The notes below the pieces were generated by a model, which saw nothing but the letters and a program-made list of their open reading frames with translations, was not told the origin of the DNA and did no database searches. Of a DNA stretch of 45,701 nucleotides, positions 29,855 to 39,472 are shown piece by piece. Where the stretch lies: the NCBI GenBank assembly GCA_937928215.1, contig CALFWL010000055.1, positions 1-45,701 of the forward strand, written 5' to 3'. The number at the start of each line of letters is the position of its first letter. Position 1 is the stretch's first letter. Position numbers and translations under genes: made by a program. The stretch is from an uncultured Pirellulaceae bacterium (lineage in GTDB: Bacteria; Planctomycetota; Planctomycetia; Pirellulales; Pirellulaceae).

Positions 29855-30531
29855 GCTTTTCTGCTTTCGATGGTTGATCGCCGAATCAATAACTCAGTGC
29901 AAAAAATTGCGGTCCAACCGATAGCGAGTGCGAAAACGATCAAGATTGTGGCTTCGGCTTGATTTCCTGCCTGCTGTGAGGAGTAAATCGCGCTGGCGAT
30001 GGTTTGCGTCTTTCCGGGAATGTTGCCCGCGATGGTGATGGTGGCTCCGAATTCCCCGACGGCCCGTGTGAATCCCAGAATTCCGGCCGCCAGCAGACCT
30101 CGCGACGCCAAAGGCAGGCTGACCGATGTGAAGGTTGCCCAAGGTCCGCGGCCAAGCGTTCGGCTGATTGATTCAAGCTGTGGATCGACGTTTTCAAAAG
30201 CAACTTTGGCGGTTCGGATCACCAATGGAAACGCCATGACACTCGCAGCCAACACGGCTGCCTGCCACGTTAACAAAAGATTCAAGTTGAATCCCATCAA
30301 TGTTGGACCCAAGAGGCCATCATTGGCTAAAAGCCTTAACAGCAGATAGCCTACCGCCGTCGGCGGCAACACCATGGGTAAGCCGAAGAGCGAGAATATA
30401 AAATGTGACGCAAGTGAATCGTGTCGAGCAAAGTACCATGCCAGCAAGATTGCAGGAACAAAAATGATCACCGTTGCGGCGGTTGAAACCTGAATCGTTA
30501 ACAGAATTGCATTCCACACTTCGCCAGTCAC
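29851..30531 (-). CDS. modB: Molybdate ABC transporter permease
   Basis: LPMVLPPTAVGYLLL, SLPLASRGLLAAGILGFTRAVGEFGATITIAGNIPGKTQTIASAIY. ATG overlaps the modC start region. Confidence 0.93.
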   Translation of the reverse strand: MTGEVWNAILLTIQVSTAATVIIFVPAILLAWYFARHDSLASHFIFSLFGLPMVLPPTAVGYLLLRLLANDGLLGPTLMGFNLNLLLTWQAAVLAASVMAFPLVIRTAKVAFENVDPQLESISRTLGRGPWATFTSVSLPLASRGLLAAGILGFTRAVGEFGATITIAGNIPGKTQTIASAIYSSQQAGNQAEATILIVFALAIGWTAIFCTELLIRRSTIESRKA

Positions 30532-30692
30532 AGGAACTCTCGTTGGGTGTCAGTTACTTAGCGCAAAATGATTTGTCGGATGCGCTCAAATTCGAATTTT
30601 CGAAGACGAGGTAACCGCCGCCGGTAATTCGTGATACGATTTCAAGGTAAGTCGTCGGCCCGAGCGAATCCTCAACATAATTCTCGCATGTT

Positions 30693-31553
30693 ATGATAAT
30701 TCATCGCTTCACGTCCGCACAGCTCGGCACTGGTCAGATAGCTCTTAATCGAATTTTGATGACTTGCGGTACGGTGCTTGTTGCGGGAGTTTTGTCGGGA
30801 TGCAGCTCGGACGCCTCTCGCAACGACGAGGTTGTGGTATTCGCGGCAGCCAGCTTGCAGAAGCCGATGCAAGAGGTTGCGGACAGCTTTCAGGCTGAGC
30901 ATGGTACCGCGGTCCGGTTGAATTTTGCCAGCTCGGGCGCTTTGGCGCAGCAAATTTTGGCAGGAGCCGAGGCGGACGTATTCGTCAGCGCGAGCAAAGA
31001 CTGGGCCGATGAAATCTCAAGCCTCGGTGGAGTGGCGAAAGACTCGGCGGTTCCATTGTTGTCGAATTCTTTGGTGATCGTCGCACACGAATCCACCGAT
31101 TGGAAGCTTGATTCTATCAAGCAGCTTGGTGCCCTGCCCTTTCGGTATCTGGTCATCGGCGATCCTGATTTTGTGCCAGCAGGAAAATACGCAACGCAGT
31201 TGCTGCGTTCGGTTCGCACACCCGAAAGTGAAACGTCGCTGTGGGATTCGCTGGGCGAACGTATCAGTCCGACATCCGATTTGCGTCGAATAATCGCGTT
31301 GGTCGAATCCGATCCTTCGTTGATTGGAATGGTCTACGCGACGGATGTGTTGCAGTCCGGGCGAGTGCGAGTGATTTGTCAAGTGCCTCGTGATAGAGTT
31401 TCAGTGGGCTACTTTTTGGTGACGATGAAGTCGTCTTCGAAAGCCATAAAAGGGCGCCATGATGGAAACGAATTCCGTCAGCATGTGCTCAGCGAGACGG
31501 CAGCTGATATCTTCCGGCGATATGGTTTCACCTTTGCTGATCGATCGAACTGA
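30693..31553 (+). CDS. modA: Molybdate ABC transporter substrate-binding lipoprotein
   Basis: Lipobox VLSGCSS; VVVFAAASLQKPMQEVADSFQ; LNFASSGALAQQILAGAEADVFVSAS; start could be 30759. Confidence 0.9.
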   Translation: MIIHRFTSAQLGTGQIALNRILMTCGTVLVAGVLSGCSSDASRNDEVVVFAAASLQKPMQEVADSFQAEHGTAVRLNFASSGALAQQILAGAEADVFVSASKDWADEISSLGGVAKDSAVPLLSNSLVIVAHESTDWKLDSIKQLGALPFRYLVIGDPDFVPAGKYATQLLRSVRTPESETSLWDSLGERISPTSDLRRIIALVESDPSLIGMVYATDVLQSGRVRVICQVPRDRVSVGYFLVTMKSSSKAIKGRHDGNEFRQHVLSETAADIFRRYGFTFADRSN

Positions 31554-31816
31554 ATCCAGTCACATGCTAGCAAGTTTCTCACGGACGAACGTTGTGCGAC
31601 CTGCTGGTTTTCACGCTCTTGCGAGAGCAGCTACGTCAGGGTGGTTTGCACTTCACTTCGAAGGTTTCCCGGCTCTGACGAGGGTCGCTACTTCAAAGCA
31701 ACGCTGTTTAATGGAATAACACGAATTGGCACTGGAATTGACCGAGTCCAAAGAATGAAATACGTTTCTGCCGCGCTCATTTTTCCACGGTTCATCTTGT
31801 CTTCCGCGACTGCCCA

Positions 31817-33007
31817 TTGTTTCCAGGTTTGATAACTCGATACGTCCTGTGGGAACTGACGAAAATTTTCGTCGTCAGTTCGGTGGCGTTTGTCGCTTTG
31901 ATGGTGATGATTGGAGTCGCTGACGAAGCAGCCGATAACGGGCTCGGTCCAGATGTCGTCCTGCGGTTGGTGCCTTACATTTTGCCCAAGGCAATGATGT
32001 TTGCGATGCCGGCGACGTCTTTGTTTAGCATTTGCGTGGTGTTTGGACGTCTGGCGGCTGACAATGAATTGGTGGCTCTTCAATCGGTGGGCTTGAAGAA
32101 GGCTGTGGTCGTAGTCCCGGCTCTTGCGTTGGCGTTTCTGCTAAGTCTGGGAGCCGTGTGGATTAACGATATCTCGTTTGCGTGGAGTTATTGGGGAGTC
32201 GAACGCGTCGTGCTTGAGAGCATGGACAAGATCGTCTACGGGATGCTGGAGAACGAGGGCAGTTTCAAAGAGAAACAGTTTTCGATCGAAGTCGACGATG
32301 TTCAACAACGCCGATTGATTCGCCCCGTGATCACAATCAATGCCGGCGACGGGAAACGCGTGCGTACCTCCGCCGCCGAAGCAATGCTGTCCATCGTGCC
32401 CGAGATGCATGCGTTAAAACTGACCTTGGTGGACGGTGTTTTTGAAGCCGAAGGCAAAGCGTCGATGCGGTTTGACGATCAGTTTCACATGGAAATTCCG
32501 CTGCGAAGTCAGAAGGAGATTTCGGACCAGTTGGGCAATCCTAGCCATTTGTACATGAGCCAGATCGACGGCGAATGGAAGAGGCAGGTTCGGTCACTCG
32601 AGCGAATGAAATCGACTCAGGCGATCCAGACATGCAGCCAGTTGCTGGTCGGGGACATGCTGGGTTTGACAACCGACACCTGGCGTTCAAGATTGAGCGA
32701 TCAGGCAAAAGCGGAAACTCGGTTGGGTCGATTGAAACTGGTCCCGCATCGAAGGTGGGCGAGCGGTTTCAGTTGTCTCGCTTTTGCCGTCATTGGCATT
32801 CCTGTCGCCATGCGGTTGCGATCGGCCAACTATGCGACAACGTTTGGCATGTGTTTTTTGCCCATCCTGATTGTCTACTACCCGCTTTTTATGTTTGGAT
32901 TGACGGGCGCGAAGGAAGGAACTCTGCCCCCGGCCGCTGCCTGGTTCGCCAATGGTGTTTGCGTGCTGATCGGGTTGTGGTTGCTGTTCCGCGAATCAAG
33001 GACGTAG
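31817..33007 (+). CDS. LptF/LptG family (YjgP/YjgQ) permease
   Basis: TTG start; LITRYVLWELTKIFVVSSVAFVALMVM...LVPYILPKAMMFAMPATSLFSICVVFGRLAADNELVALQSVG. Confidence 0.88.
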   Translation: MFPGLITRYVLWELTKIFVVSSVAFVALMVMIGVADEAADNGLGPDVVLRLVPYILPKAMMFAMPATSLFSICVVFGRLAADNELVALQSVGLKKAVVVVPALALAFLLSLGAVWINDISFAWSYWGVERVVLESMDKIVYGMLENEGSFKEKQFSIEVDDVQQRRLIRPVITINAGDGKRVRTSAAEAMLSIVPEMHALKLTLVDGVFEAEGKASMRFDDQFHMEIPLRSQKEISDQLGNPSHLYMSQIDGEWKRQVRSLERMKSTQAIQTCSQLLVGDMLGLTTDTWRSRLSDQAKAETRLGRLKLVPHRRWASGFSCLAFAVIGIPVAMRLRSANYATTFGMCFLPILIVYYPLFMFGLTGAKEGTLPPAAAWFANGVCVLIGLWLLFRESRT

Positions 33008-33010
33008 CCG

Positions 33011-34042
33011 CTACGAGCTGGCGGGAAAGCATTTGTCTGGCTCAACTCCATCACTGGCGTCGGGGCGAGGAAGAGCTTGGTCAACGTTGGAGGCCACCAC
33101 TGATTGCGAGCCTTGCGTAGCCGATTGTGAATCTTCCGAGTCATCTGAAACTTCTTCCGACACATCGTCGGGGTACTGCTTCCTTAATCGAGCCAATTCC
33201 GACTTCAGATATCGCAGTTCGTCAGCCCGTTCGTTGATCTCTTCTTCCAATTTTTCCATGCGATAGTTCGGGTCGCGTCGAAGGACCATATCCAGCACGT
33301 CAAGCGTCACGAACGCTCGCCAGGTCCGCAGCGCGATTCCTCGCATTCGATAGATGCGAGCGGTACGCGAAAGCTGTTTGATCTGCATCACGGTGCCAAG
33401 CCGTGCGGCCCGCATGAAGGACAGCAGTGGTAGCAGGACAATCGCCAGATCAATCCAATTCTTGCGGCAGTAGGCAAGCTTTCGATCGACCACGGAGATC
33501 ATGACCACGAACTCGAATACGAACGCCATCCAGATCCATACGGTGGCTGTTTCGAGTGTGAACGTCAGGCGAGGGCTCTGCGCGATCAGTTCAGCCCAGA
33601 AAAATTCCAGTACCACGACCGGTAAGACCAACAGCGCGATGACGATCATGGGAATGCTGAAACGGCGCGTCAGTTTTTTCTCGAGTGAACGATTGGTTTC
33701 CTGCCAGCCCAATTGAGGCAACCAGACGTGAGTTCCGTTGACGTGGTCTCGGCCACACAACCTGAAGATTGGCATCAGCAGGTACCAGAAGTGCTGTTGC
33801 ATGTTCCGGCTGCCGGCGAAGTAATGCACCAGAGCTTCGATCACGAACAACGGGTACAGCAGCACGATCCCGATCAGGCAGCAAAAACCCATCCGCGTGT
33901 CCAGAAGATGGCCTTCCTTCAAATGGACGACCGACCCGGTCAGCAGCAGAAACAGAATCGCTGCGACGAACATCGGCAGACAGAACAGCTGATCCAAGCG
34001 ATTGACGGGAGCGTTCGCTAATTCAGTATTGGGTTGGGACAT
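33011..34042 (-). CDS. Voltage-sensor-like membrane protein with C-terminal coiled coil
   Basis: S2/S3/S4-like pattern FEFVVMISVVDRKLAYCRKNWIDLAIVLLPLLSFMRAARLGTVMQIKQLSRTARIYRMRG, followed by charged heptad-like region MEKLEEEINERADELRYLKSELARLRKQ. Confidence 0.6.
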   Translation of the reverse strand: MSQPNTELANAPVNRLDQLFCLPMFVAAILFLLLTGSVVHLKEGHLLDTRMGFCCLIGIVLLYPLFVIEALVHYFAGSRNMQQHFWYLLMPIFRLCGRDHVNGTHVWLPQLGWQETNRSLEKKLTRRFSIPMIVIALLVLPVVVLEFFWAELIAQSPRLTFTLETATVWIWMAFVFEFVVMISVVDRKLAYCRKNWIDLAIVLLPLLSFMRAARLGTVMQIKQLSRTARIYRMRGIALRTWRAFVTLDVLDMVLRRDPNYRMEKLEEEINERADELRYLKSELARLRKQYPDDVSEEVSDDSEDSQSATQGSQSVVASNVDQALPRPDASDGVEPDKCFPASS

Positions 34043-34162
34043 GTCAGATCATTCGTCCAACAATGAGTTTTATTGCCTCCAATCCTTGATCGGCTGACGG
34101 AAGCGAGTGACTCAAGTTTACCGGTTTGCAAGTCGAAAAATCTTACACAAACGAGCGAAAAA

Positions 34163-35923
34163 TCACGCTCCCGCCGGTTTGCTTTCGGATTTCCCTTTTT
34201 GTCCCGAAACTTCTGCGCGTTTTGGTGGCTTGCGGTTGAGACGATTGCCGGTCAACGCCTCCAAATCGTCAACGAACAGCAAGTGCCCGTGGTCCGCAGT
34301 CAGGATGACGGCAGTTTCCGACCAGTTGCTGTTCTTCTCAACCCATTGAGTCACTTTTTGAAATGCGCGATCGCCACTGACGACGGCTCCGATTGAGTTG
34401 TCGACGTTGTTGTTGTGGTTGGCCCAGTCGACTTCACCGGCTTCAATCATCAACCAGAATCCATCGGGATCTTTTTCCAGCACCGTCAACGCGGCTTCGG
34501 TCATTTCCGCGAGCGTCGGATTCTCAATCAGGTCAGCCGGAGAGTAACGTTCGGCAGAGTTGATACCTCGAGTCGGATCGTATCTGCCATCGGCCGTGCG
34601 AAAAGGTAGGTGTCCGCCGTGACCATAAAAGCCAAACAATCGCTCGTTGTTCTCAGCGGCGGTCGTGGCAGCTTCGAGCAACGCCTGATAACCCACCTGT
34701 CCCGAGGTTCGCTGTGCCACTCGATAACGTCCTCCATTTTTGACATCGATGGCGTTGAGATCTTTTTCCGCGAGGTACTTGTTCCCCGGAAGGAAATTGT
34801 TGCCTTGCTTCTTTCGGTCGTCGCCTTTGTGCTCCGAACGCCCGCAGCCGATCAACACGTCCACTCCAGCAAGCGGTTTGTCCGGATGAGCAATTGATTT
34901 CAGGCCCAGCAGGTCTCGCGAAATATCCTGGTAATCATTCCGAGTCACGTTGTTCGCATACGCGCATGCCGGAGTCGCGTGGCTGATCGGCACGCTGGAG
35001 ACGACTCCGATCGCAACACCTTGTTTCTGCAACTGTCTGGCGATTGGTTCAACCGGTTCTCCATCGGGAGCAACGTTGATCGCGGAATTGTAAGTCTTGA
35101 TGCCGCAAAACAGCGACGTCGCCGAAGCAGCCGAGTCCGTGTAACCATGAGGCAGCGATTTTCGTCGCCCTTTCAGATAGGACGGGTCCGCAGGGCGACT
35201 CCATGGTCGATTGCCGCCGTAAGCCGCGCTGTAACCACCGCCTCGTTTGCCCTGAACCGTGACGACCTGAGCATTCACGTCGACTTGGGAATCATTGTTG
35301 TGAGGGCTGGAGACGAAGTAACCGTAATCGGACGAACTCCGCTTGTAGTCAAGAAACGCCAGCCCGGTCCCTCGTCCACGCCGGTAGGCAATTCTGCCCT
35401 CCTGATAGACTGCGGCAGCTTGAGTCGTCTGCCAATCCATGCCGTCAAAAATAATGACGATGATGTGCTTTTTTCCCGCTTCGATTGCCTGCTGCTGAAG
35501 TCGGTAGACATCCGTCTGATCAAAGTAATCGGCTTTTGGATTGAGCGTTTCATCAGGCAAGCGACCGTAAATCTCCTTCAGCTTTTCTTGGTTACGGTAA
35601 CAGCTGTTGGCTTTGTCAAAACGGTCCAGCTTGATGCCCCAAGTATAAATTGGAACCAAGCGATTCGAATGAGTTGTCCAGTTGGAAAACTTGCCTGCTC
35701 GGTCGCCCCAGTGACACCAATCGCAATCGCCCGAATCGACGGCTTCGAACTGGTAGGATCGCATGAAATCTTCGTGATGGTCTTCCGCGATTTCCGCCTG
35801 AGACTGTTTTTTTATTTCCGCATCAGATTGCTTTTCCGGCGCGGCCACTTGGGCCAAGCAAACGTTGCCGTTGAGCATCATCGCGGTCAAAATGGTCAAT
35901 GTCACTAGTCGAAAAGCCTGCAT
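34163..35923 (-). CDS. Alkaline phosphatase (PhoA-type superfamily) with N-terminal CxxCH motif
   Basis: ORF to 36016, likely start MQAFRLVTLTILTAMMLNGNVCLAQ at 35923. IIVIIFDGMDW; nucleophile region YTDSAASATSLFCGIKTYN; GHGGHLPFR; EAGEVDWANHNN; LTADHGHLL. Confidence 0.9.
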   Translation of the reverse strand: MQAFRLVTLTILTAMMLNGNVCLAQVAAPEKQSDAEIKKQSQAEIAEDHHEDFMRSYQFEAVDSGDCDWCHWGDRAGKFSNWTTHSNRLVPIYTWGIKLDRFDKANSCYRNQEKLKEIYGRLPDETLNPKADYFDQTDVYRLQQQAIEAGKKHIIVIIFDGMDWQTTQAAAVYQEGRIAYRRGRGTGLAFLDYKRSSSDYGYFVSSPHNNDSQVDVNAQVVTVQGKRGGGYSAAYGGNRPWSRPADPSYLKGRRKSLPHGYTDSAASATSLFCGIKTYNSAINVAPDGEPVEPIARQLQKQGVAIGVVSSVPISHATPACAYANNVTRNDYQDISRDLLGLKSIAHPDKPLAGVDVLIGCGRSEHKGDDRKKQGNNFLPGNKYLAEKDLNAIDVKNGGRYRVAQRTSGQVGYQALLEAATTAAENNERLFGFYGHGGHLPFRTADGRYDPTRGINSAERYSPADLIENPTLAEMTEAALTVLEKDPDGFWLMIEAGEVDWANHNNNVDNSIGAVVSGDRAFQKVTQWVEKNSNWSETAVILTADHGHLLFVDDLEALTGNRLNRKPPKRAEVSGQKGKSESKPAGA

Positions 35924-36081
35924 CGGGCGTCGTATCCATGGGTAAATTGAAGTGAGTTTCAGAGAGCCAGAATTGTAGTTTACGACCGACCTTCGTAGCA
36001 GAGGCGGTGGCCGCAAGTCGTGTAAATGCCAACAGGTTCACGTCGGAGGCGTAGCTGCCACGCGTCGCGATTGGTAGGAAT

Positions 36082-36930
36082 TCAGCCGTTGGAATCTTTC
36101 ATTGTTTTGGTCAGCAATCCATACGTCGATGGATGTCGGTCTTTGAAGCGGTGGACTTCGTGCTGGCCGGGAACCGCGACTAGGTGTTTCTGTCTTGCCT
36201 CGTCTGGATCGATCGTTGCATAAAGAATCGCTTCTTCGGCGTGATCGGCGGACGCCAGAATGCCTCCCTTGGGGTCACAGATTTTACTCTTGCCAATAAA
36301 TTCAAAGCCTCGCTCGGTCCCGATTCGATTGACGGACATGTAGTAAACATTGTTTTCCAAAGCACGAGCATTCGGGATAAAGTCGGCGACTCGCCCCGAA
36401 CCCGGTGGCCAGTTGGTCGGCAAAGCAATCAAGTCGGCACCCGCCAGCGCGAGTGAGCGAGCGGCTTCCGGAAAAGAGCTGTCGTAACAGATGTTCAAAC
36501 CGACTTGCAGATCGTCGACACCGAAGACCGCATCCGCATGGCTGCCTGACGTGGTGAACCGGTCGACTCCGAGAAACGGAAGGTGGATTTTTCGGTAACG
36601 TCCCAGCACACAAGCGGGTGTGACCAGTGCGATGGAATTGTACAGCTGCTTGTCATCGCCCCGTTCCAGGAATCCGACGATGGCTGACGTGCCCAAGTCC
36701 GCACACATTTCACAGACTCGGGCGATCGAGCTACCGCCGAAGTCTTCCGCGTGATTGAACGCTTCGTCAAACGACTCGAAGCAGTAACCGGTGATCGTGC
36801 ATTCAGGGAACACGGTTAGCGTGGCACCACTGGAGGTAGTTTCTTTCAAGCGGGAGTGGATTCTTTCGAGGTTTGAATCCGCGTTTGCGAACGCGATGTC
36901 CATCTGGACGCCGGCGACTTTGACTGACAT
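36082..36930 (-). CDS. Carbon-nitrogen hydrolase (nitrilase superfamily)
   Basis: Glu-Lys-Cys triad: TVFPECTITGY, GRYRKIHLPF, GLNICYDSSFPE. Confidence 0.93.
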   Translation of the reverse strand: MSVKVAGVQMDIAFANADSNLERIHSRLKETTSSGATLTVFPECTITGYCFESFDEAFNHAEDFGGSSIARVCEMCADLGTSAIVGFLERGDDKQLYNSIALVTPACVLGRYRKIHLPFLGVDRFTTSGSHADAVFGVDDLQVGLNICYDSSFPEAARSLALAGADLIALPTNWPPGSGRVADFIPNARALENNVYYMSVNRIGTERGFEFIGKSKICDPKGGILASADHAEEAILYATIDPDEARQKHLVAVPGQHEVHRFKDRHPSTYGLLTKTMKDSNG

Positions 36931-36974
36931 TGAAAATTTCCCCGGTTGGTTGATCCAGCCCGTGTCAGGCCGAA

Positions 36975-39329
36975 TTATTGCAGCTCGTCGGCCAGTTGTT
37001 GATAGGCGGCGTTGTCAGGGTCGAGCTTCAACAACCGGTTGACCAGGACCTTCGCTTGACCTTCGTCACCCGTCTGACCGAATACGATTGCTGCGGAGTA
37101 CAAATAGTTTTCATCGTCCGGAAGTTGTTGGACGCATTCCAGCAAGTGCTTTTTGGCCAACAGATAATCTCGCTGCAGCAGGCAGGACATGGCAAATCGA
37201 TAGTGCAGCGTGTGGTTCCCCGGAATGCCTTCGCTCAGCTTTAGGTCGCGTTTGAGCAACTCATGTTCTTCTTGCCGCAAGGTCGCCGCGCGCTGGGCGA
37301 TCGCTTTTCGGTCGAGCCCCACAGATTCTTTTGCAGACGCCTGCCGCTCCATCAAGCTGGCCAATTGTGAGCGAGGCCCGGCCATCGCACCGTTCATCTT
37401 GATCGCGCGCTCGTAGGCTCCTCTGGCTCGGTCGACTCGTTGAATCTGTTCAAAGAAGCTGCCCAGCATCATTTGTCCGCTGGCTTGATCTTGATTCAGG
37501 CGCAGGAATGCTTCAAATTCTTTCAACCCCTCTTGATACGCCGTTCGCTGCGCTGCGGAAGCAACCTGGTCCCGCAAGCCGGGCGCGACCGACATGGCGA
37601 ACGTGGTTGCTTCGAGCCGTACTTGTTTGGCCGGATGCGTAAGCAGCGGAAGTACGCTTTGCGATGCTTCGTGCGCTCGTTCGGAAAGGGTGCTCAGGAA
37701 TTCCGTCAGGCGTCGGATGGCGGCGACTTGTAGCTGCGGGTCAGAAGCTTCGACCAACTCCAACGCGTTTTCGAAAGAATCGACATTATTTTCGGTTGCC
37801 AGGATTGCACTCGATCGGATGATCGATGGCGCGGTCGCGTCTCGCGCGAGGCGATTGAGCAGATTCGATTGACTCGATAAGCCGACTGCTAAATCTTCGT
37901 AGTACTGGGTCTTTGGCGGTGAGGTTTCTGCCGGATACCATTTCTTGACCGCGTCGAGCATCTGATGGTTGATGCGTTCAAGCTCTTTTTCAACTGTTTC
38001 ATCGCCACTTTCAGCGGCAATGATCCAATCGAGGTATTGCTTCAATGGGCGACGGTTTTCATCCTCAGGCAGTTTCGATTTATCGATATGGCAGGCGGTG
38101 CACGCGTTGGGCGTCCCTGCCGTTACGCTCAGGTCCGGTCGCGGAACTCGAAAACTGTGGTCGTGTCGCTGGTCAACCTCCATGTAAGTGGTATGAGGCA
38201 TGTGGCAATTGATGCACAGGGCTCCGGCGGTGCCCGGCTGATGGAAATGATGGCTGATCGAATCGTATTTCCCCGCCGCGTGTTGGTGACACGAAGTGCA
38301 AACTTGATTGCCTTCATACTTCAAACGTGTTGAATGGGGATCGTGGCAATCCGTGCAGCGAATTCCTTTGTGATACATTTTGCTTTGCAGGAACGATCCA
38401 TAAACGTAATCTTCATCGCGGATTTGCCCATCAACATGGTAGACCGGATTCTGAATCGTTTGCACGGCGTAAAATTCGTCGAACCGACAACCCGCCGTGA
38501 AGCCTTCGACGACGACCGTTCGTCGCGAGTGGCAGGGGGCACATGTTTCGACTTGAGGGAGGTTGCTCTCTGTTTTCAGGTCCGGCAGCCCCGTGCCGTG
38601 ATTGCGATCCCAAAAAAATCCCTTGTTCGCTACGACTTGCTGGTGAAGGCTTCCGGGCCCATGACAGGATTCGCAACTGACATCGATGTCCGTGAAGGTG
38701 GTTGCAAAACGGTTGGACTGGACGTCAAACTTTTTCTGTAAATTGGTGCTGTGACATTCGGCGCAGCTGACGTTCCAGTTCTGCGTCACACCGGTCCAAT
38801 GGAGCGGATCATCAGGTTGCAGCTTGTCAGAAACGTCGGGCGGTTGCAGGTAGAACCATGTCTTCTTCTGAGTATCCCAGGACAGCCGCAGAACCTGCAC
38901 TCGACCGATCGCGTTTTTATCGGTCGCTCCAGCGGCGGGTGGTTCAATCTCCACCATGAACTGCTGGAGTGGCTCGATGCCGAACGTGTATTTCACCTGA
39001 TAGTCATGCAACTGTCCGTCCGGTCCCTCGGTCCGCACCATGAACTTTTCGCCATCTCGGTACATTCGCGACGTGATTCCAAAGATCGTCAACGTTTGGT
39101 CATTGAAATCGGCCAAGACGGTGGAATCGTCCGCGATCGCCATCGCCAGATCGTGGTGTGAACCGTGAAACAGTGACGCTTGTTCCTGGTGGCACTCGAC
39201 GCATGATTGCCGACCGACAAATTCCGCCTTCAAATCCGTTGGCAGCCCCGAATAGTAGTCTGCCAGCAGATAGCCGCCACCCAGCGTCAGGATGATGGCA
39301 ACGATGATAATCGTTCTGGAACGGTTCAT
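36975..39329 (-). CDS. Multiheme (8 CxxCH) cytochrome c with HEAT/TPR-like C-terminal region
   Basis: CxxCH motifs: CVECH, CAECH, CESCH, CAPCH, CTDCH, CTSCH, CINCH, CTACH. N-terminal TM anchor. C-terminal repeats including DRARGAYERAIKMNG and LKLDPDNAAYQQLADEL. Confidence 0.9.
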   Translation of the reverse strand: MNRSRTIIIVAIILTLGGGYLLADYYSGLPTDLKAEFVGRQSCVECHQEQASLFHGSHHDLAMAIADDSTVLADFNDQTLTIFGITSRMYRDGEKFMVRTEGPDGQLHDYQVKYTFGIEPLQQFMVEIEPPAAGATDKNAIGRVQVLRLSWDTQKKTWFYLQPPDVSDKLQPDDPLHWTGVTQNWNVSCAECHSTNLQKKFDVQSNRFATTFTDIDVSCESCHGPGSLHQQVVANKGFFWDRNHGTGLPDLKTESNLPQVETCAPCHSRRTVVVEGFTAGCRFDEFYAVQTIQNPVYHVDGQIRDEDYVYGSFLQSKMYHKGIRCTDCHDPHSTRLKYEGNQVCTSCHQHAAGKYDSISHHFHQPGTAGALCINCHMPHTTYMEVDQRHDHSFRVPRPDLSVTAGTPNACTACHIDKSKLPEDENRRPLKQYLDWIIAAESGDETVEKELERINHQMLDAVKKWYPAETSPPKTQYYEDLAVGLSSQSNLLNRLARDATAPSIIRSSAILATENNVDSFENALELVEASDPQLQVAAIRRLTEFLSTLSERAHEASQSVLPLLTHPAKQVRLEATTFAMSVAPGLRDQVASAAQRTAYQEGLKEFEAFLRLNQDQASGQMMLGSFFEQIQRVDRARGAYERAIKMNGAMAGPRSQLASLMERQASAKESVGLDRKAIAQRAATLRQEEHELLKRDLKLSEGIPGNHTLHYRFAMSCLLQRDYLLAKKHLLECVQQLPDDENYLYSAAIVFGQTGDEGQAKVLVNRLLKLDPDNAAYQQLADELQ

Positions 39330-39472
39330 GACGATACAGTGTTGGAAAAGGAATTGGCTGCGGATATCGCCATCACTCCATCATACCCTCGTCAGAAATC
39401 GACGGAAATGGTCTTGCATCGTCTTCAGGGCTCGCAGTCGTGTTAAAATTGTGATCGTTAGCGACAGAAAGG

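Noticed and set aside
34979-35908. 309-aa plus-strand ORF
   Set aside because: Antisense to the alkaline phosphatase; shadow ORF.
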